Below the pieces are notes generated by a model, which saw only the letters and a list, made by a program, of their open reading frames with translations, ran no database searches and was not told the origin of the DNA. DNA of 64,000 nucleotides from Streptomyces palmae (GTDB lineage: Bacteria > Actinomycetota > Actinomycetes > Streptomycetales > Streptomycetaceae), in NCBI RefSeq assembly GCF_004684805.1, contig NZ_SRID01000003.1:1-64000 (forward strand), written 5' to 3'. Each line of letters opens with the position of its first letter. Position 1 is the stretch's first letter. The translations under genes were made by a program, and so were the position numbers. Of this stretch, positions 16,872 to 25,920 are shown one piece after another.

Positions 16872-18774
16872 GCCGCTGCTCGAGAACGTCACCGGGCCCG
16901 AGAGCATACGGAACCTCAACGTCGCCCAACTCGACCAGCTCGCCGTGGAGATCCGCGACTTCCTGGTCGAAGCGGTGACCCGCACCGGCGGCCACCTCGG
17001 CCCCAACCTCGGCGTGGTCGAACTGACCCTCGCCCTCCACCGGGCCTTCGACTCCCCGCGGGACCGCCTGCTGTGGGACACCGGCCACCAGGCGTACGTC
17101 CACAAACTGCTCACCGGGCGGAAGGACTTCTCCCGGCTGCGCAGCCGCGGCGGGCTCTCCGGATACCCCAGCCGGCAGGAGTCCGAGCACGACATCATCG
17201 AGAACAGCCACGCCTCCACCGCGCTCAGCTACGCCGACGGCATCGCCAAGGCCCACCGGCTACGCGGCCGCACCGACCGCCATGTCGTCGCGGTGATCGG
17301 CGACGGCGCCCTCACCGGCGGCATGGCCTGGGAGGCGCTCAACAACATCGCCGCCGCCAAGGACCTGCCGCTGGTCATCGTGGTCAACGACAACGGCCGC
17401 TCCTACGCCCCCACCAGGGGAGGGCTCGCCGACCACCTCACCACCCTGCGCACCACCCGCGGCTACGAGCGGTTCCTCCAGTGGGGCAAGGACCGGCTGC
17501 GCGACCGCCCCATCGGCGGCCCGATCTACGAGGCGCTGCACGGCGCCAAGAAGGGGCTGAAGGACTTCGTCGCCCCGCAGGGCCTCTTCGAGGACCTGGG
17601 CCTGAAGTACGTCGGACCCGTCGACGGGCACGATGTGCAGGCGATGGAGACCGCGCTGCGCCGCGCCAAGTCCTTCGGCGGGCCGGTCATCGTCCACTGC
17701 ATCACCCGCAAGGGCCACGGCCACGCCCCCGCCGAGGCCCATGAGCTGGACCGCTTCCACGCCATCGGCGCGGTGAAGAGCGGCGCCGCCGCCCCCGCCG
17801 GACCCTCCTGGACCTCGGTCTTCGCCAAGGAGATCGTCTCGGTGGGGGCCGAGCGCCCGGACGTGGTGGCGATCACCGCCGCGATGCTCCAACCGGTCGG
17901 CCTCGACGGCTTCGCCGACGCCTACCCCGACCGGGTCTTCGACGTAGGGATCGCCGAGCAGCACGCGGTGACCTCGGCAGCCGGCCTCGCCATGGGCGGC
18001 CTCCACCCGGTGGTCGCGGTGTACGCCACCTTCCTGAACCGCGCCTTCGACCAGGTCCTGATGGACGTCGCCCTGCACCGCTGCCCGGTCACCTTCGTCC
18101 TGGACCGGGCGGGCGCCACCGGGAACGACGGGCCCAGCCACAACGGCATGTGGGACCTGTCCTTCCTCCAGGTCGTCCCCGGCCTGCGGATCGCCGTGCC
18201 GCGCGACGCCGGCCGGCTGCGCCGCCAACTGCGGGAGGCGCTGAAGGTCTCCGACGCGCCGACCGTGGTCCGCTTCCCCAAGGGCACCGTCGCGCGGGAC
18301 GTGGAGCCGGTCGCCACCATCGCCGGAATGGACGTCCTGGCCCGCCCCGCGCCCGGTACCTCCCCCGAGGTGCTGCTCGTCTCGATCGGGGCGATGGCGG
18401 ACGTCGCCCTCGCCACCGCCGAGCGGCTCGCCGCCGAGGGGGTCGGCACCACCGTGGTGGACCCCTGCTGGGTCAAGCCCGTCAACCCGGCCCTGGTGCG
18501 GCTCGCGGCGGAACACCAACTGGTCGTCACCGTCGAGGACAACGGCCGGGTCGGCGGCGTCGGTACCGCCATCGCCCAGGCGGTCCGGGACGCGGGCGTG
18601 AACACCCCGGTCCAGGTGCACGGCCTGGCCCAGAAGTTCTTCGACCACGGGAGCCGCGCCGAAGTCCTCGCCGAATCCGGCCTCACCGCCGCCGACCTGG
18701 CCCTCGCCATCAGCATGGAGAACAGCGGTACGCCGGCGCCCACCGGCGTACCCCGACTGAAGGATGTCTCGTGA
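16864..18774 (+). CDS. dxs: 1-deoxy-D-xylulose-5-phosphate synthase
   Basis: This 636-aa thiamine-diphosphate enzyme condenses pyruvate and glyceraldehyde 3-phosphate, the first step of the MEP isoprenoid pathway. Recognisable Dxs blocks are [33 protein letters not shown], the ThDP motif [16 protein letters not shown] and the C-terminal domain [16 protein letters not shown]. The length and sequence are typical for Streptomyces. A TTG start at 16864, with a G5 ribosome site 6 nt upstream, overlaps the previous stop. The stop overlaps ispG. Its location in a sugar operon points to a cluster-dedicated copy that raises prenyl diphosphate supply, not the housekeeping gene. That is inferred. Confidence 0.95.
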   Translation: MARPLLENVTGPESIRNLNVAQLDQLAVEIRDFLVEAVTRTGGHLGPNLGVVELTLALHRAFDSPRDRLLWDTGHQAYVHKLLTGRKDFSRLRSRGGLSGYPSRQESEHDIIENSHASTALSYADGIAKAHRLRGRTDRHVVAVIGDGALTGGMAWEALNNIAAAKDLPLVIVVNDNGRSYAPTRGGLADHLTTLRTTRGYERFLQWGKDRLRDRPIGGPIYEALHGAKKGLKDFVAPQGLFEDLGLKYVGPVDGHDVQAMETALRRAKSFGGPVIVHCITRKGHGHAPAEAHELDRFHAIGAVKSGAAAPAGPSWTSVFAKEIVSVGAERPDVVAITAAMLQPVGLDGFADAYPDRVFDVGIAEQHAVTSAAGLAMGGLHPVVAVYATFLNRAFDQVLMDVALHRCPVTFVLDRAGATGNDGPSHNGMWDLSFLQVVPGLRIAVPRDAGRLRRQLREALKVSDAPTVVRFPKGTVARDVEPVATIAGMDVLARPAPGTSPEVLLVSIGAMADVALATAERLAAEGVGTTVVDPCWVKPVNPALVRLAAEHQLVVTVEDNGRVGGVGTAIAQAVRDAGVNTPVQVHGLAQKFFDHGSRAEVLAESGLTAADLALAISMENSGTPAPTGVPRLKDVS

Positions 18775-19925
18775 CCGCCGTTTCCCTGGGAACACCGTCC
18801 GTCCCGGCGCGGCTGGCCCCGCGTCGCGCCAGCCGCCAGATCCATGTGGGACCGGTCGCCGTCGGGGGCGACGCGCCGATCTCGGTGCAGTCCATGACGA
18901 CCACCCTGACCGCCGACGTCAACGCCACCCTGCAGCAGATCGCGGAGCTGACCGCGGCCGGCTGCCAGATCGTACGGGTCGCCTGCCCCTCCCAGGACGA
19001 CGCCGAAGCGCTGCCGCAGATCGCGAAGAAGTCCAAGATCCCGGTGATCGCGGATATCCATTTCCAGCCCAAGTACGTCTTCGCCGCGATCGACGCCGGA
19101 TGCGCGGCGGTGCGGGTCAACCCCGGGAACATCCGGGCGTTCGACGACAAGGTGAAGGAAATCGCCAAGGCCGCTTCCGACGCCGGCGTCCCGATCCGTA
19201 TCGGGGTGAATGCCGGATCGCTCGACAAGCGGCTGCTGGAGAAATACGGAAAGGCGACACCGGAGGCGCTGGTGGAATCGGCGCTGTGGGAGTGCTCGCT
19301 CTTCGAGGAACACGGTTTCCGGGACATCAAGATCTCGGTGAAGCACAACGACCCGGTGGTGATGGTGAACGCCTACCGGCAGCTCGCCGCCCAGTGCGAC
19401 TACCCGCTCCACCTCGGGGTCACCGAGGCCGGCCCGGCCTTCCAGGGCACCATCAAGTCGGCGGTCGCCTTCGGGGCGCTGCTCAGCGAGGGGATCGGCG
19501 ACACCATCCGGGTCTCGCTGTCCGCGCCGCCGGCCGAGGAGGTCAAGGTCGGCGCCCAGATCCTGGAGTCGCTCAACCTGCGGCAGCGGCGCCTGGAGAT
19601 CGTCTCCTGCCCGTCCTGCGGACGCGCCCAGGTGGATGTGTACAAGCTGGCCGACCAGGTCACCGCGGGGCTGGAGGGCATGGAGGTGCCGCTGCGGGTG
19701 GCGGTGATGGGCTGTGTGGTCAACGGTCCCGGTGAGGCGCGCGAGGCCGACCTGGGCGTGGCCTCGGGCAACGGCAAGGGGCAGATCTTCGTCAAGGGCG
19801 AAGTGATCAAGACCGTCCCGGAATCCCGGATCGTGGAGACCCTCATCGACGAGGCGATGAAGATCGCGGAGGAGATGGAGCGCAACGGGGTCGCCTCCGG
19901 ATCCCCGGTCGTCACGGCCGCCTAG
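18771..19925 (+). CDS. ispG: 4-hydroxy-3-methylbut-2-en-1-yl diphosphate synthase
   Basis: This 384-aa enzyme converts MEcPP to HMBPP using a [4Fe-4S] cluster, the penultimate MEP step. The N-terminal TIM barrel begins with [20 protein letters not shown], and the cluster cysteines are visible in [11 protein letters not shown] and [15 protein letters not shown] 18771 overlaps the dxs stop as GTGA. Pairing dxs with ispG, while the other MEP genes stay elsewhere, boosts the two steps often considered limiting. A hairpin follows at 19935-19979. Confidence 0.95.
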   Translation: MTAVSLGTPSVPARLAPRRASRQIHVGPVAVGGDAPISVQSMTTTLTADVNATLQQIAELTAAGCQIVRVACPSQDDAEALPQIAKKSKIPVIADIHFQPKYVFAAIDAGCAAVRVNPGNIRAFDDKVKEIAKAASDAGVPIRIGVNAGSLDKRLLEKYGKATPEALVESALWECSLFEEHGFRDIKISVKHNDPVVMVNAYRQLAAQCDYPLHLGVTEAGPAFQGTIKSAVAFGALLSEGIGDTIRVSLSAPPAEEVKVGAQILESLNLRQRRLEIVSCPSCGRAQVDVYKLADQVTAGLEGMEVPLRVAVMGCVVNGPGEAREADLGVASGNGKGQIFVKGEVIKTVPESRIVETLIDEAMKIAEEMERNGVASGSPVVTAA

Positions 19926-19934
19926 CGGACCCGA

Positions 19935-20023
19935 CAGGCCCCTCCCGGAGCCGGCCGCACCGACCCCGGGAAGGGCCTGCGCAGCCGAAACCGCCCCTGG
20001 CGCGACGCATGTCGGGCCAGGGG
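19935..20023 (+). terminator. Tandem hairpins closing the dxs-ispG operon
   Basis: The first hairpin pairs CAGGCCCCTCCCGG (19935-19948) with CCGGGAAGGGCCTG (19966-19979), one wobble. The second pairs CCCCTGGC (19994-20001) with GCCAGGGG (20016-20023). The rest of the gap to 20170 would hold the promoter of the aminotransferase pair. It contains a GTTCCGC/GCGGAAC inverted repeat around 20103-20147. Confidence 0.6.
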
Positions 20024-20170
20024 CCGCGCCGTATCCGGCCGCACCCGGCCGGAAGGCGGTGCGCACCGCCGCATGACCCGTGACTGCCAGTCGGGTCCGG
20101 TCGTTCCGCGTCGACCCGGCAATTTCTTGTCCGTAGCGGCGGAACAGCGCTCTTTCGTAGCGTCATCGCC

Positions 20171-21358
20171 ATGCCGACCACGCCAACCGAGAAATCCAGC
20201 CCGCCCGTTCCGTTCTTCGACCAGTCGCAATCCTTCAAGGAACTCTGGCCGCTCCTCGACCGGCACATCGACGACGTATTCGACCGCGGGAAGTTCTCAC
20301 ACGGCCGGAAAGTCGCGGAACTGGAACGGGCCATCGCCGAATACACCGGCGCCCGGCACGCCGTGGCCGTCAACAGCGGCACCGACGCCCTGGTCATCCT
20401 GCTGCGCGCGGCCGGCATCGGCCCCGGCGACGAGGTGATCGTCCCCACCTTCACCTTCTTCGCCTCCGCCTCCGCGGTGAGCATGACGGGCGCCACCCCG
20501 GTCTTCGCCGACATCACCGCGGACGGCGACTACGGCATGGACGCGGCCAGTGCCGAGGCGGCGATCAGCGAACGCACCCGCGCCATCATGCCGGTCCACC
20601 TCTTCAGCCAGCCCGCCGACATGGCCGCCCTCACCGCGCTCGCCGAACGCCGCGGACTGACCGTGCTGGAGGACAGCGCCGAAGGCATCGGGATGCGCTG
20701 GGACGGCACCCACGCCGGGCTCCTGGGGGCCGGCGGGGTCCTCTCCTTCTTCCCCACCAAGACCCTGGGCGCGCTCGGTGACGCCGGGATGATCCTCACC
20801 GACGACCCGAAGATCGCCGAACAGGCCGGTGTGCTGCGCCACCACGGTCGGATGGGCAAGACCATCGACCACATCGCGGGGATCTCCAACCTCTCCGGGA
20901 TCTCCGGCACCAACAGCAAGATGGACGACGTCCAGGCGGCCGTGCTCATGGCCAAGTTGAGCCGCCTCGACCAGGACATCGCCCGCCGCCGGGAGCTGGC
21001 CGAGGCCTACACCGAGCGGCTCACCGGCGCCGACGGCGTCACCGCGGTGCCCCGGCTGGTGGCCCGCGAGGTCCCCGTCGACCCGGTCTTCTACGTCTAC
21101 CTCATCGAGGTGGAGCGGCGTGACGAGCTCGTCGCCCACCTCGCCGCCCGCGGGATCGGCACCGAGACGTACTACCCCAGGCCGCTGCACCTCCAGCCCG
21201 TCTACGCCGACCGCCCCGGCCATCGGCCCGGCGCCTTCCCGCACGCCGAGGCCGCCTGCGAGCGCACCCTCGCGCTCCCGCTCTACCCGGACCTCGACGA
21301 GGCCGGCGTCGACACCGTGTGCTCCGCGATCTCCGACTTCTACGCCGGGAGGCAGTGA
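20171..21358 (+). CDS. DegT/DnrJ/EryC1/StrS-family PLP aminotransferase 1
   Basis: This 395-aa fold-type I PLP enzyme has the substrate-binding start AVNSGTDALVILLRA, the PLP aspartate region VLEDSAEGIG and the internal-aldimine lysine in SFFPTKTLGALGDAG (about 198). Family members aminate keto-sugars bound to nucleotides, or cyclitols. The first 12 residues are Pro/Thr-rich and variable. The gene is preceded by its own promoter region and followed 2 nt later by a second family member. Two aminotransferases imply two amination events, or one amination plus a dehydratase-type reaction. Confidence 0.92.
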   Translation: MPTTPTEKSSPPVPFFDQSQSFKELWPLLDRHIDDVFDRGKFSHGRKVAELERAIAEYTGARHAVAVNSGTDALVILLRAAGIGPGDEVIVPTFTFFASASAVSMTGATPVFADITADGDYGMDAASAEAAISERTRAIMPVHLFSQPADMAALTALAERRGLTVLEDSAEGIGMRWDGTHAGLLGAGGVLSFFPTKTLGALGDAGMILTDDPKIAEQAGVLRHHGRMGKTIDHIAGISNLSGISGTNSKMDDVQAAVLMAKLSRLDQDIARRRELAEAYTERLTGADGVTAVPRLVAREVPVDPVFYVYLIEVERRDELVAHLAARGIGTETYYPRPLHLQPVYADRPGHRPGAFPHAEAACERTLALPLYPDLDEAGVDTVCSAISDFYAGRQ

Positions 21359-21360
21359 CG

Positions 21361-22476
21361 ATGACCATCCCGTTCTTCCCCCCGGACCTCTTCGAGCAGG
21401 ACCGGCGGGCCTTCAAGGAGCTGCTGTACGAGGTCGGCACCGACCCGGAGCAGAAGTTCATCCTGGGCCGGCGCACCGCCGAGCTGGAGGACGAGCTGCG
21501 CGCCAGCACCGGCGCCGAGCACGTCATCGCCTGCTCCAGCGGCACCGGCGGCCTCAACCTCGCCGTCCAGGCGCTCGGTGTCGGCCCGGGCGACGAGGTG
21601 ATCGTGCCCGCCTTCTGCTGCCAGCCGGTGGCGAGTTCGGTCGCCAACCTCGGTGCCACCCCGGTCTTCGCCGACGTCGACCCGCACACCATGGTCATCG
21701 ACCCGGACTCCGTCGAGAAGCTGATCACCGAGCGCACCCGGGCCGTGATGCCCGCCCATGTGTTCTCGATCATGGCCGACATGCCGCGCATCAACAAGAT
21801 CGCCCGAGCCCATGGCATCAAGGTCATCGAGGACGCGGCGGTGGCCGAGGGCGCGGTGCTGGACGGGGTCCCCTCCGGTCGCTGGGGCGACCTGGGCGTC
21901 TTCTCCTTCTTCCAGGTCAAGGCGTTCGGCACGGCCGGTGAGGGCGGCGTGGTCCTCACCGACGACCCCGAGCTGGCCCGTACCGTGCGCATGCTCCGCA
22001 ACCACGGCCAGGACGGCGTCAACCGCTTCCTGCACCACCGGATCGGCCAGAACAGCCGGTTCGACGAGATCCTCGCCGCCTTCCAGCTCCACCGGCACGC
22101 AGGATTCGAGGACCGGCTGGAGCGGCGGGCGCGGATCGCCGACTACTACACCGAACGCTTCGCCCCGCTCGCCGACCGCGGCGTCCTCGCCCCGCCGGCC
22201 GGCCGCAACGGGCGCTGCTACTACGTCTACTCCCTGCTGGTCCGGCGCCGGGGCGACCTGCGCTCCTGGCTGATCGAGAAGGGCATCGGCAGCCACGTCT
22301 ACTACCCGGTGCCGCTGCCCCGCCAGCCCGCCTTCGCCGCCTGGGCCCCGCAGGGCGCCGAGTGGCCCGGCGCCCAGTACGCCAGCGACCACAACCTCGC
22401 CATCCCGATCTGGCCGCACCTCAGCGACGAGCAGGTGACCTACATCGCCGACTCGGTCTGCGAGTTCTTCGACTGA
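21361..22476 (+). CDS. DegT/DnrJ/EryC1/StrS-family PLP aminotransferase 2
   Basis: This 371-aa paralogue of the preceding gene is clearly divergent. It has IACSSGTGGLNLAVQAL, the PLP-contact VIEDAAVAEGAV and the Schiff-base lysine in SFFQVKAFGTAGEGG. The motif GDEVIVPAFCCQPVASS replaces the usual FxxxA/S segment, so its substrate pocket differs. ATG 21361 lies 2 nt past the previous stop, so the two are translationally coupled. A 100-bp gap separates it from the nucleotide-sugar dehydrogenase gene. Confidence 0.92.
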   Translation: MTIPFFPPDLFEQDRRAFKELLYEVGTDPEQKFILGRRTAELEDELRASTGAEHVIACSSGTGGLNLAVQALGVGPGDEVIVPAFCCQPVASSVANLGATPVFADVDPHTMVIDPDSVEKLITERTRAVMPAHVFSIMADMPRINKIARAHGIKVIEDAAVAEGAVLDGVPSGRWGDLGVFSFFQVKAFGTAGEGGVVLTDDPELARTVRMLRNHGQDGVNRFLHHRIGQNSRFDEILAAFQLHRHAGFEDRLERRARIADYYTERFAPLADRGVLAPPAGRNGRCYYVYSLLVRRRGDLRSWLIEKGIGSHVYYPVPLPRQPAFAAWAPQGAEWPGAQYASDHNLAIPIWPHLSDEQVTYIADSVCEFFD

Positions 22477-22576
22477 GCCGCGCCCCGCACCGAGCGGCTC
22501 CGCCGAACCGCCGGCCAACCGACCCAGCACCAGCGCGTCCCGTCCCAGCACGTCGTTACGGGTTGAGGAGATCCGG

Positions 22577-23839
22577 ATGACCACCAAACTTGTCGTCATA
22601 GGCCAGGGTTACGTCGGTCTGCCGCTGGCCGTCGCAGCAGCCGAGGAGGGATTCCACGTCGTCGGCTACGACATCGACGAACGGCGGGTGAAGAAGCTCG
22701 CGGTCGGCGAGTCCTATGTGGGGGACATCCCCGCGGAGCGGCTGCGCGCCATCCTGGACCGGGGGACGTACCGCCCCAGCATCGACCCCGATGACGTCGA
22801 GGGCTTCGACATCGCCGTCATCACCGTGCCCACCCCGCTCCACGAGGGTGTGCCGGACCTGTCCTTCATCGAGTCGGCCGGCGAGCTGCTCGCCTCCCGG
22901 CTGCGCCCCGGCGCCACCGTGATCCTGGAGTCGACCAGCTACCCGGGGACCACCGAGGAGGTGCTGGCGCCGCTGCTCCACAAGGGCTCGCTGCTGGAGC
23001 CCGGCACCGACTTCCACCTCGGCTACAGCCCCGAGCGCATCGACCCGGGCAACACCCGGTGGACCTTCGAGACCACCCCCAAGGTGGTCTCCGGGATCGA
23101 CGACCGCTCGCTGGCGAAGGTACGGGGCTTCTACGAGCGGATCGTCGCGGAGGTGGTGGTCGCCCCCTCGCCGCGCGTCGCGGAACTGGCCAAGGTCATG
23201 GAGAACACCTTCCGGCACGTCAACATCGCGCTGGTCAACGAACTCGCCACACACGCCGAGGGGATCGGGGTCGACGTCTGGGACGCCCTGGACATCGCCT
23301 CCACCAAGCCCTTCGGCTTCATGCGCTTCACCCCGGGACCCGGCGTCGGCGGCCACTGCCTCCCGGTCGACCCGCTCTACCTCTCCTGGAAGGTGGAACG
23401 CACCCTCAGCAAGCGGTTCCGGCTGGTCGAACTCGCCGACGAGCTGAACAACCAGATGCCGGAGTACGTGGTCCGCCGGCTCACCCGGGGCCTGGACCGC
23501 CGCCGGCAGACGGTCACCGGCGCCCGCATCCTCATCCTGGGGCTGGCGTACAAGGCGAACACCGGTGACGTGCGGGAGTCCCCGGCGCTGCCGATCGCCC
23601 GGATGTTCATCGAGGCGGGCGCCACGGTACGGGCCGCCGACCCGCATGTCACCGAGAGCCCCGACATCCCGGGGCTGACCCGGGTCGACCTCACCGCGGA
23701 GGAACTGCGCGAGGCCCACGCGGTGCTGGTCGTCACCGACCACGACGCCTTCGACTACGACCTGGTGGCCGCCGAGGCGCGGTACGTCTTCGACTGCCGC
23801 CACCGGATCGCCGCCGCGGAGCACATCGAATCGCTGTGA
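22577..23839 (+). CDS. UDP-sugar 6-dehydrogenase (WecC/WbpA-like)
   Basis: This 420-aa NAD-dependent enzyme oxidises C6 of a nucleotide sugar to the uronic acid. It shows IGQGYVGLP at 8-16, the YSPERIDPG block near 150, the linker ELAKVMENTFRHVNIALVNE and the catalytic cysteine in PGVGGHCLPVDPLYL near 262. The sequence is closer to the UDP-HexNAc dehydrogenases (WbpA/WecC) than to glucose-specific Ugd by general look, but the sugar cannot be fixed by eye. WbpA-type enzymes commonly work with a Gfo/Idh oxidoreductase and a DegT aminotransferase to make 3-amino-uronic sugars, and all three families occur here. Confidence 0.9.
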   Translation: MTTKLVVIGQGYVGLPLAVAAAEEGFHVVGYDIDERRVKKLAVGESYVGDIPAERLRAILDRGTYRPSIDPDDVEGFDIAVITVPTPLHEGVPDLSFIESAGELLASRLRPGATVILESTSYPGTTEEVLAPLLHKGSLLEPGTDFHLGYSPERIDPGNTRWTFETTPKVVSGIDDRSLAKVRGFYERIVAEVVVAPSPRVAELAKVMENTFRHVNIALVNELATHAEGIGVDVWDALDIASTKPFGFMRFTPGPGVGGHCLPVDPLYLSWKVERTLSKRFRLVELADELNNQMPEYVVRRLTRGLDRRRQTVTGARILILGLAYKANTGDVRESPALPIARMFIEAGATVRAADPHVTESPDIPGLTRVDLTAEELREAHAVLVVTDHDAFDYDLVAAEARYVFDCRHRIAAAEHIESL

Positions 23840-23978
23840 GCGCGGCACGGGACGCGGTGGCCGCCGTGGCGCCGTACGGGCCGGCGGCCCCGCACCCGGT
23901 TCCGGCGCGGGACACCGCCGGCACCGGTGCGCCGCGAGCCGCGCTCAGGGTCGCGGTACACCGCCGCGCCCGGGCGGC

Positions 23979-24012
23979 AAAACCGGCCGCGGCGGACCGG
24001 CGGCGCGGCCGG
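23979..24012 (-). terminator. Terminator of the SARP gene
   Basis: An 8-bp stem, CCGGCCGC (23983-23990) / GCGGCCGG (24005-24012), is followed on the minus strand by TTTT (23979-23982). It lies about 40 nt beyond the SARP stop. The rest of the 23840-24047 gap has only further GC-rich short stems, such as 23859-23889. Confidence 0.65.
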
Positions 24013-24047
24013 GGCGCTACCGGCCGGGGTCGGCGGTCCCTCCCCGG

Positions 24048-24992
24048 CTAGCTTCCCCAGCTACTCCTGGGGGTGCCCCCAGGGTGCCCTCCGGGGGCGC
24101 TTCCGGGGTGTCCCCAGGAGGTGCCACCATCGCCGGCGAACATCCCCGGTCCGCCCTGGCACCGGGCGCCGGCCGCCTCGGCGCGGCTCGCCAGGTCCAG
24201 GACCGAATCGGGGCCCGCGGGGGTGTCGATCACCGGGTCGCAGGCGAGGACCGCCTGGTGGAGGCTGTGGATCCGGGGCGAGGGTTCCAGTCCCAACTCG
24301 TCGTGCATCACCCGCCGCAGCCGCTGCGCCACCTCCAGCGCCTGGGTGCGGCGCCCGGACCGGTAGAGCGTCACCATCAACTGTGCGTGCAGGTACTCCT
24401 GCGTCGGATACATGGTGGTGAGCGCGCTCAGCTCGCCGATGAGGTCATGGTGGCGGCCCAGCCGCAGATCGGCGTCGATCCGCTGCTCCTGGACGCTGAT
24501 CCGGTCCTCCTCCAGACCGACCAGATGGGCCCGGAGCACCGGGCCGACCTGGACGTCGGAGAGGGCCGACCCCTGCCACATCCGCAGGGCGCGGCCGAGC
24601 AGCTCGGAGGCGGCGGCGTCGTCCTGGTGCAGTTGGACCCGGCCCTGGCGGACCAGCGCGGTGTAGGCGTTGACGTCCAGCTCGTCGCTCCGGACGACCA
24701 GCAGGTAGCCGCCGTCACGCGTCTCCAGCACGCGCCGGGCCGCCTGCAGACTGCCGATCTGCGGAATCCTCCCCAGCGCGCGGCGCAGCTGCAGGACGTA
24801 GGACTGGATCGTGGACAGGGCGGAGTTCGGCGGGGCGTCCTCCCACAGTTCCTCGATACAGGTGCGGGTGGAGACGACCTGGTTGGCATTGAGGAGGAGA
24901 AGGGCGAGCAACTGGCGTTGTTTGGGGGCTGTTGGCGTATAGGAACGCCCCTGCTCGCTGACCTGAAGAGGTCCAAGGACGGCGAATTCCAT
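24048..24992 (-). CDS. SARP-family transcriptional activator
   Basis: This 314-aa protein has an OmpR-type winged-helix domain starting MEFAVLGPLQV and containing TPTAPKQRQLLALLLLNANQVV and the WEDAPPNSALSTIQSYVLQLR recognition region. A bacterial transcriptional activation domain (DVNAYTALVRQGR to GLEPSPRIHSLHQAVL) follows. It has no NB-ARC or TPR part, so it is a small, pathway-specific SARP and the likely activator of the left cluster. ATG 24992 fits the family's start; the open frame extends 23 codons further. The last 25 or so residues (GGTSWGHPGSAPGGHPGG) are unlike other SARPs and come from a palindromic repeat. Confidence 0.92.
   Translation of the reverse strand: MEFAVLGPLQVSEQGRSYTPTAPKQRQLLALLLLNANQVVSTRTCIEELWEDAPPNSALSTIQSYVLQLRRALGRIPQIGSLQAARRVLETRDGGYLLVVRSDELDVNAYTALVRQGRVQLHQDDAAASELLGRALRMWQGSALSDVQVGPVLRAHLVGLEEDRISVQEQRIDADLRLGRHHDLIGELSALTTMYPTQEYLHAQLMVTLYRSGRRTQALEVAQRLRRVMHDELGLEPSPRIHSLHQAVLACDPVIDTPAGPDSVLDLASRAEAAGARCQGGPGMFAGDGGTSWGHPGSAPGGHPGGTPRSSWGS
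24060..24122. repeat. Palindromic GC-rich repeat inside the 3' end of the SARP gene
   Basis: The core CCTGGGGGTGCCCCCAGG (24066-24083) is a near-perfect palindrome. Larger arms CTCCTGGGG (24064-24072) and CCCCAGGAG (24112-24120) enclose it. The form resembles the short dispersed palindromic units scattered through Streptomyces genomes. Here it is translated as the tail of the SARP. Confidence 0.6.
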
Positions 24993-25221
24993 GGTGTACT
25001 CGTACACCTTCCAGGCAAGCGTGGTGAAAGTCTCCGGATGAGGCGCTGTATCGGCGGTCACAAGGCGAACAGGTGCCGAGATGGCGAGAGTCTAGGTCTA
25101 CTCCTGACGGACCTTCAACTGGTTGAGTTAAGAAGCATTACTTCCGTTTACACCGTCCGCGGATCGGAACAGGGGCCCCGGGTGTGCGGCGGACGCACTC
25201 CCGCCGCACGGCGCGGGCGAC
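24993..25221. promoter_or_regulatory. SARP promoter region
   Basis: The gap upstream of the SARP (also downstream of the hemerythrin gene) is comparatively AT-rich. It contains a small palindrome TCAAC-TG-GTTGA (25115-25126) about 120 nt before the SARP start. This is a candidate operator. No other structure stands out. Confidence 0.35.
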
Positions 25222-25920
25222 TCAGGCGGTGACCGCGGGCCGCCAGCGGTGCCGCTGCTCGTAGCGCGGGCGCCACCGGGTGTGGAAGGCCAGCCGGCGC
25301 GCCACCGGCAGCAGCCGCAGGGCCTCCCGGTGGGTGGTGTCGGAGGCCCCGTCGAGCAGCCACGGGTAGAACTCCGCGGCCCAGTCGGCCCCCAGCTGCC
25401 GCCGCTGCTCGCGCTCGAAGAGCGCCCACTCCCGTGCCGAGACCGCCGACATCGCCAGCGGCAGCACCTCCGCCTCCTCGCGGTCGAGGTGGGCGAGGAG
25501 GAATACGCAGAAGTCCTCGGTGCTCCGCCGCAATTCACGGCCATCGGCCGCGGCGAGAGCGCGGTCCACCTGTTCGGTCAGGGGGTGGAGCCGGTTGTGG
25601 TCGTCCTCCATGGCATCCAGGGACCGGGTGTGCCGGGAATCGATCCGGGGATTGGCCCGGACCGCCGGCCACAGCACGATGTCCTCGGCCAATTGGTGCA
25701 TGGTCAGATAACGCCTGAACGTCTCCCATCCGGCGCGGATTCCCGATAAGTCGTCCGTTTCCCCGCCGGTCGGGGTGCCGTTCCCGTCCGCCGCTCGCTC
25801 GGTCAGGTCCCATACGGCCGACATCAGCAGTGCCACATCCCGCCGGAGGGCGTCATGGAGGGCGGTGATCATCGTCAGGCGCGTTTGGAGGTGCGGGCGC
25901 GGTGTCGCGTTGGCACTCAA
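25222..25920 (-). CDS. Hemerythrin HHE-domain protein (TTA-containing)
   Basis: This 232-aa four-helix protein shows the di-iron ligand pattern of hemerythrin-like domains: an early His in ALHDALRRD, HQLAEDIVLWP, EDDHNRLHPL and HLDREEAEVLPL. Such proteins bind O2 or NO or act in redox and iron sensing. TTG 25920 is chosen because GAGGAG lies 6 nt upstream; the in-frame ATG at 25872 has no ribosome site. Codon 58 is TTA (25747-25749), implying bldA-dependent translation. It is probably not part of the biosynthetic operon. Confidence 0.85.
   Translation of the reverse strand: MSANATPRPHLQTRLTMITALHDALRRDVALLMSAVWDLTERAADGNGTPTGGETDDLSGIRAGWETFRRYLTMHQLAEDIVLWPAVRANPRIDSRHTRSLDAMEDDHNRLHPLTEQVDRALAAADGRELRRSTEDFCVFLLAHLDREEAEVLPLAMSAVSAREWALFEREQRRQLGADWAAEFYPWLLDGASDTTHREALRLLPVARRLAFHTRWRPRYEQRHRWRPAVTA

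Noticed and set aside
16864-19925. Housekeeping MEP genes
   Set aside because: Their overlap with sugar-enzyme genes makes a dedicated cluster copy more likely, although the window alone cannot prove a second genomic copy.
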